The notes under the pieces are model-generated. The model was not told the origin of the DNA and did not search any database. It worked only from the letters and a program-made list of their open reading frames with translations. A stretch of 64,000 nt of DNA. It comes from Plasmodium malariae (lineage: Eukaryota > Apicomplexa > Aconoidasida > Haemosporida > Plasmodiidae). The position numbers and the translations under genes are program-made. Position 1 is the stretch's first letter; every line of letters starts with the position of its first letter. The stretch lies in NCBI RefSeq assembly GCF_900090045.1, contig NC_041782.1:576001-640000 (forward strand). Direction: 5' to 3'. This document shows positions 57,338 through 64,000 of the stretch, piece by piece.

Positions 57338-57424
57338 ACACTCGGGAATGTGGAAAATTTTGGAAACTGGGAAAGAGAATTATTGGACGGTTGGAAAATT
57401 GGGAACATGATTAATTGACTAATT

Positions 57425-57605
57425 GGAAAGAAGGAAAATTGAACAATTGAAAAACTGAATAATTGAAAAACTGAATAATTGAAAAACTGAATAATTGACA
57501 AACTGAATAATTGAAAAACTGAATAATTGAAAAACTGAATAATTGAAAAACTGAATAATTGAAAAACTGAATAATTGAAAAATTGAATAATTGAAAAATT
57601 GAAAA
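57425..57605. repeat. 16-bp tandem repeat AATTGAAAAACTGAAT
   Basis: About 11 copies just 3' of the 290-aa gene; the last copies change ACTG to ATTG. Probably in its 3' UTR. Confidence 0.93.
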
Positions 57606-58318
57606 ATCGAAAACATGGTAGTCGCTTCGTTAACTATGAAAATGATCAAACATTATATATACAGAGCATCAAAATTTTATTTTATCTTTTTGCAAATATA
57701 TATATTTTTATTTTTCTCCCATTAGATAGATAAGGAGGAAAAAACATACTGGTACAACATAAACGTTACAACATATTTTTCTTCTTTACAAGGGCAGAAA
57801 TAATGTAACTGGCAAATGATACTTTAATTATGAACAATGCTAAAAATTTTGCAATATTTTAATTGTACAAATATACATACGTACATATATATATGCGGTT
57901 ACATAACAAAATAAAGAAAATATAGCAAAATGGAAAGCACCCGAAAAAAACAAGCTGGTACGCGAATAAAGATGGAACACATATAAAATGTAAAACTTGG
58001 TTACCCCAACAAGCATAATACATCATATTTTTGATTCAATAAAAATAAGCAGGCAGTAATAAACTCCTTTGTATTAATATGAACATACAACTATATATTT
58101 TACGTTATTAAATTTAATGCAGTGGAGGATTATATATATATATATATGTAAATGCATCAAATATATACATCGGATTAAATGTATTTCTACATAACGTAAG
58201 CTCGTCATATTAGGAATGCATCTTACATTTGTGTAAGTACGCTCATGTGCATACGTACTCTTCTAAATGTGTGCTTCCGTTATTACGTATTTACTGCGCG
58301 AGGGTTGCGCTAAACATC
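57606..58318. other. Convergent 3'-3' spacer
   Basis: Lies between the ends of the 290-aa gene and the TXNDC9-like gene. AT-rich with a short (TA)n near 58133; no gene seen. Confidence 0.7.
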
Positions 58319-58900
58319 TTATTCCTCTGCTTCCTTCGTGTCAATTAATTTCCATTTTTTTAAAACATTAATGAGTGCTTGCTCAGGAAAATTATCTCCC
58401 CCTAATTCATCAAAACCAATTATAGAATGCTCAGTCCTTCCATTCTGTATTAACATTAAAGTAGGTATACACCAAATTTTTAACTTCTCACATAAAAAAG
58501 GAGATTTCTCAGCATTTATCTTAATAAAATTAATATTTAAAAATTTTTTGGATAAGCTAATTAATTTACTGTCTAAATATTCACACCTCCATGTTGTATT
58601 TCTATAAAAATGACAACATACATTTTTAGAATTTTTACAATTATCAAAAAATTCTTTTTCGGATAAAATTTCTTTATATACTCCATGTCCTTTTCTTAAC
58701 AAATTCATATTTTCATTGTGTTTACTTTTTAATTCTTGTAGTCTTTTATTTTTTATATATTCTAATTCTTCATCCTTTTCATCATATACCTTTCTCTCCA
58801 GTGTTTCATATTTTCTTAATTCTAAGTCTATTTCATTCTCCTTATCTTTTAATGCTTCTAATATTTGGTTTTCTATGTTTTTCGTTATTTTGCTATTCAT
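58319..58900 (-). CDS. Thioredoxin-like TXNDC9 / phosducin-like protein 3, 193 aa
   Basis: An N-terminal acidic/basic coiled coil (residues 1-70) is followed by a thioredoxin fold (about 75-180). Diagnostic TXNDC9 blocks: GHGVYKEILSEKEFFDNCKN, NVCCHFYRNTTWRCEYLD, NFIKINAEKSPFLCEKLKIW, CIPTLMLIQNGRTEHSIIGF and DELGGDNF. The CxxC redox pair is replaced by NTTWRC (one Cys), as in the family, so a classical thioredoxin disulfide is not expected. TXNDC9/PhLP3 binds the CCT chaperonin and modulates folding of tubulin and actin in the cytosol. Length is slightly shorter than human TXNDC9 (226 aa). Single exon, ATG at 58900. Confidence 0.93.
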   Translation of the reverse strand: MNSKITKNIENQILEALKDKENEIDLELRKYETLERKVYDEKDEELEYIKNKRLQELKSKHNENMNLLRKGHGVYKEILSEKEFFDNCKNSKNVCCHFYRNTTWRCEYLDSKLISLSKKFLNINFIKINAEKSPFLCEKLKIWCIPTLMLIQNGRTEHSIIGFDELGGDNFPEQALINVLKKWKLIDTKEAEE

Positions 58901-60680
<1,780 letters not shown>

Positions 60681-62283
60681 ATGAAAGTTAGTAGTGCTAA
60701 TAATATGAATAATACTATCTGCGCATCACAAATCATAGGTGATAAATTATTACAAGGATGGACCTTGTTGAACGAGAGTTGCTATATTGTAAGTATTACA
60801 TATAATGGTTATTATGGCTCGTTTTTTGTAGTATCACTGTCTCTACTTATATATATATATATATATATATGCATATATATGCAAGGGTTTATGTATACGT
60901 ACATGCATAGGGGTTCCTACTTTAAGGGGTGTAATCGAAACATGTATTTTTGCGCATCCTTTAGCGCATCCTTTAGCGCATCCTTTAGCGCATCCTTTAG
61001 CGCATCCTTTAGCGCATCCTTTAGCGCATCCTTTAACGCATCCTTTTACGCATCCTTTTATGCATCTTTTTGCGCATCTTTTTACCTATTTTTTTTACTC
61101 ATTTTTTACCTATTTTTTTTACTCATTTTTTACCTATTTTTTTTACTCATTTTTTGCATATTTTTTCCCGCATACACAGTGTAAGGTGACCCCTCTTATA
61201 AAACAAAAAAATAAAGAAGAGCGCTTCTGTGCTAGTTGTAATTTATTCATTAAACCGGAAATATCAAAAGGGGATAGAGAAATGGAACAAAGATTGGAAG
61301 AAAAAGGAAGAAACGAATTGAAGGAAAAAAAGGAACAAGAAGAACAAAACCATGGAACAAACAAAATAGTTAATAAAGCAGTTAGCAAAGCAGTTAGCAA
61401 AGCAGTTAGCAAAGCAGCTAGCAAAGCTGTTAGCAAAGCTGTAAACAATGTAGATGATGGTATGAATGATTTGACGAAGGAAAGCATGAGGCAGGGAGAC
61501 ACACACAGCAGCAGCAGAGCAATGAAAATAAATGGAAATGAAAAGAAAGATAAGCAAAGAGAAGAAGAAATAATACCAGGGCAGTTTATTAAATTCATTA
61601 AAGAGATAAAAGTGAACAATGAAGAATTTAACGAATTGTTACACAAAGAGAAAATAACAAAAGACGAAATTAAAGACTTGCTCGTATATAAAAATTATAT
61701 AAAAGAAAGATGTGGTTACGATATTGGTGAATGGTTAAGTTTTGATTCTAATTTTGGAAATAAGGATCATGCGAAAAGTGAGAACGAAGATGGTATGCGC
61801 AATGAGGATATGTGCAATGAGGATATGTGCAATGAGGATATGTGCAATGAGGATATGCGTAATGAGGATATGCGTAATGAGGATATATGCATTGATGATA
61901 CGTGCAATGGTTACGTATGCCCAGATGAAGCATGCGCAGATAAGAAGAAAAGTCTTTCTCATTTACCAAAAAGAGAACGAAACGTTAATAAAAAAATAGA
62001 TGATGTACACTTTTCTCAATTTAAGAGACAAGATTTAAAAATATCAGAAGAAAATTATTTTTTGAATACACAAATACCATCTAATAAATATAACAAACTT
62101 GAAATGGAGTTTTTTATTTTAAATAAAACAAAAGATGTTTTTATGCAAAAACTTGAGAGATATACCGAACTACTCACTAGAAACGAGAACAAGAATGAGG
62201 AGATGGAATACATAAATAAAGTAGCTAGTGTTGTAAGTGTCCTAGAGAAAATTAACATCCTTAAGAAATATGTTACTGTGTAA
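60681..62283 (+). CDS. ZNRD2/SSSCA1-type zinc-ribbon protein, 2 exons, 403 aa
   Basis: Exon 1 60681-60788 (36 codons, donor ATT|GTAAGT) encodes IIGDKLLQGWTLLNESCYI; exon 2 61180-62283 starts after catacacag with CKVTPL and then RFCASCNLFI. Only the spliced product has the full zinc ribbon C34-x2-C37-x15-C53-x2-C56 plus the family hallmark LLxGWTLLxESC of autoantigen p27/ZNRD2. The intron falls inside the first CxxC. After the ribbon come a charged region, a KAVSKAVSKA repeat, an acidic linker, an NEDMCNEDMC repeat (about residues 240-265) and a C-terminal coiled coil ending KINILKKYVTV. The human protein is about 200 aa; here it is doubled by insertions. Molecular role in parasites unknown. 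The 391-bp intron is packed with tandem repeats. Confidence 0.9.
60955..61160. repeat. Two tandem repeats inside the zinc-ribbon gene intron
   Basis: First, about nine copies of the 12-bp unit GCATCCTTTAGC (60955-61065); then three copies of a 22-23 bp unit TTTTTTACTCATTTTTTACC (61075-61160). Both are frame-open, which is why intron and exon 2 look like one ORF. Confidence 0.93.
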
Positions 62284-62395
62284 CTATAGTGAGTAGAACG
62301 AACTTGACATAGTATATACATATATGTGCACATATATACATTTGTGTACTACTGGTGCTTGGCAACTTAATATTCTTTTTTTATTTACGTGTGTA

Positions 62396-62440
<45 letters not shown>

Positions 62441-63766
62441 GTGCTACTACTGAAAGCCTCCTACTTGCTGTTAGTTTTAACATTATTCTTTTTTGTTGAA
62501 TTTAGTCATTTGTCATCATAGGTGTATATGTGGACGCATGTGTATTCTTGGAGGTGAGTGTATCGTAAGGTTATACCCCAATATGTAGTACGTTTATCCA
62601 CGTACGGGCATTATATGTATGTGTATATATATAAATATACGTAAAGTCTATATACAATCAAAAACTTATTGTTTTTGCCTCATTTTTTGCCACATTTTGA
62701 TTGTGTATTTTTAATAGCCGCATTTTTATTCATTTCGTACATTTTGTACATTTCGTACATTTTGTACATTGCGTACATTTTGTAATTCGGATGAGCCGCT
62801 TATCGGCACTGTGCCATATTCAATTTGTTATATGCAAGGTGAGAAAAAAAAAAAAAGTGTTCACGTTTTATCAAACATTTTTACTTTACATCTTTGTTAT
62901 ATTACCTATTTTGCTAAGGTATTTTTTTTTTTTTTTTTTTTCATAATCAATTTAATTATATTTTCTTTTAAAAATTTATTTAGGTATGAGTATTGTTTCA
63001 CATTTATGAATATACATGGAAATAAGTCATTAAACATTTAAATGCTTTGTATCTTATTTGCAAAATTGTACCAGTTAAACGTATGTATATATAAAGTATA
63101 CATACATACACATACACATATACACATATATATGTATATGTTATTTAAAAAAAATTACTATATTTCATATCTAAGCTTAATAAAAGGTGGGAGCTATGGA
63201 ACAATATTTCTTTCTTTTTTTTTTCTTTTTTTTTCATTTGAAAAAATACTACAATCATATAATGTGTACGATTAAGCATTAAAAATAATGGTATCCAACA
63301 AACTCAGTTTAGGTTAAATAACTCACTCCATTCGCTTTTTTTTTTTTTTTATCATCCTGTTAGTATATATTGTGTATACGTACACGTGAATATTGTTATA
63401 CGTGTGTGTACGTATGTTTATGTACTTATGTATGAAACATGGTGAACTGAAATTTTTTTTGTTTTCCACTTAAAACAGTACCCATTAACTAGTATACAGT
63501 ATAATGTTTTCGTTAAAAAAAAAAAATTTAAATAATTTTCAAAATTACTTTCTTCCTTTTTTCTTTCCATACAATTGTATAACATATATAAAGAAAAATG
63601 AAAAAAGGAAAAGGATGAAAAAAAATAAAATTTGCATACCGAGATCGAGGATATATACATATGCTTAACGTATACTTTGGTACATGTACGTGTTAACGCT
63701 GTGAAAAAAAAAATATATATACCAGGGTGTTTATGGGCATTATATTGCTACAACTAAATAAGCATA

Positions 63767-63813
<47 letters not shown>

Positions 63814-64000
63814 ATGTATATGCCTTCATTTTATGAGCTATAAAAGTATAATAATATATAGGAATAAAAATATATATCATTTTACCGAATATACACGTAT
63901 GGCTCTTCAAATAGTGTTATTTCGTTTTTACAAAACGACAAAAATTATTTATTTTTTACAATTGTGCTAAACGCTATTTTTCCCTCTGCATTTTTTTAAA
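62284..64000. other. 3' flank of the zinc-ribbon gene to the window end
   Basis: Holds a poly-A run 62397-62434, ATTTCGTACATTTTGTACATTT-like units (62735-62785), long T runs and (TA)n 63770-63810. A short ATG exon-like segment at 62790-62840 (SRLSALCHIQFVICK, then GTGAGA) has a good donor but no identified partner exon. No gene is supported. Confidence 0.6.

Overview
The window is nuclear DNA of an apicomplexan, almost certainly a malaria parasite (Plasmodium). It is strongly AT-rich. The intergenic DNA is built of poly(dA:dT) tracts, (TA)n runs and short tandem repeats. Introns are short with GT-AG borders and poly-T tracts before the acceptor, and proteins carry Asn/Lys/Asp-rich insertions. 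The set ALBA3, a NOT-box protein, UPF1, an M3 peptidase and a RAP-domain protein matches a conserved core-chromosome region; from memory, P. falciparum UPF1 and ALBA3 lie near each other on chromosome 10 (to be verified). Coding DNA is less extreme in AT than I expect for P. falciparum, so P. malariae, P. ovale or a relative is more likely. No subtelomeric families, rRNA, tRNA, CRISPR, phage or viral genes were seen.

Layout. 1-2.8 kb: 3' part of a Utp25-like SSU-processome protein (+). 3.3-7.6 kb: one tiny and two medium unknown spliced genes (-). 10.2-15.6 kb: UPF1 (-). 19.7-21.8 kb: DNAJC21/Jjj1-like J protein (-). 23.3-24.0 kb: small spliced membrane protein that may be PIG-Y (-). 24.1-26.6 kb: two-exon M3 metallopeptidase (-). 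27.2-27.4 kb: candidate tiny gene (-). 30.9-31.8 kb: four-helix membrane protein with a second exon (+). 33.5-33.8 kb: 3' exons of a small gene (-). 34.4-36.3 kb: 648-residue protein with a signal peptide and basic leader (+). 36.4-39.0 kb: a Lys-rich ORF and a two-exon coiled-coil protein (-). 40.0-40.6 kb: four-exon micro-gene (-). 41.8-43.1 kb: NOT-box-only CCR4-NOT protein in four exons (-). 46.6-48.0 kb: ALBA3 in three exons (-). 49.9-50.2 kb: small gene (+). 51.1-52.2 kb: four-exon gene (-). 52.9-55.6 kb: RAP-domain protein (-). 56.5-57.3 kb: unknown (+). 58.3-58.9 kb: TXNDC9/phosducin-like 3 (-). 60.7-62.3 kb: ZNRD2-type zinc-ribbon protein (+).

Theme. Several genes serve RNA: Utp25 and the Jjj1-like protein in ribosome assembly, UPF1 and NOT in mRNA decay, ALBA3 in RNA/DNA binding, and RAP in organellar RNA. 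This is ordinary eukaryotic gene order, not an operon. The main result of reading by eye is that many apparently empty stretches hold small multi-exon genes whose exons are too short for simple ORF calling. I rebuilt them from reading frame, splice sites and phase; all such models need RNA-seq support.
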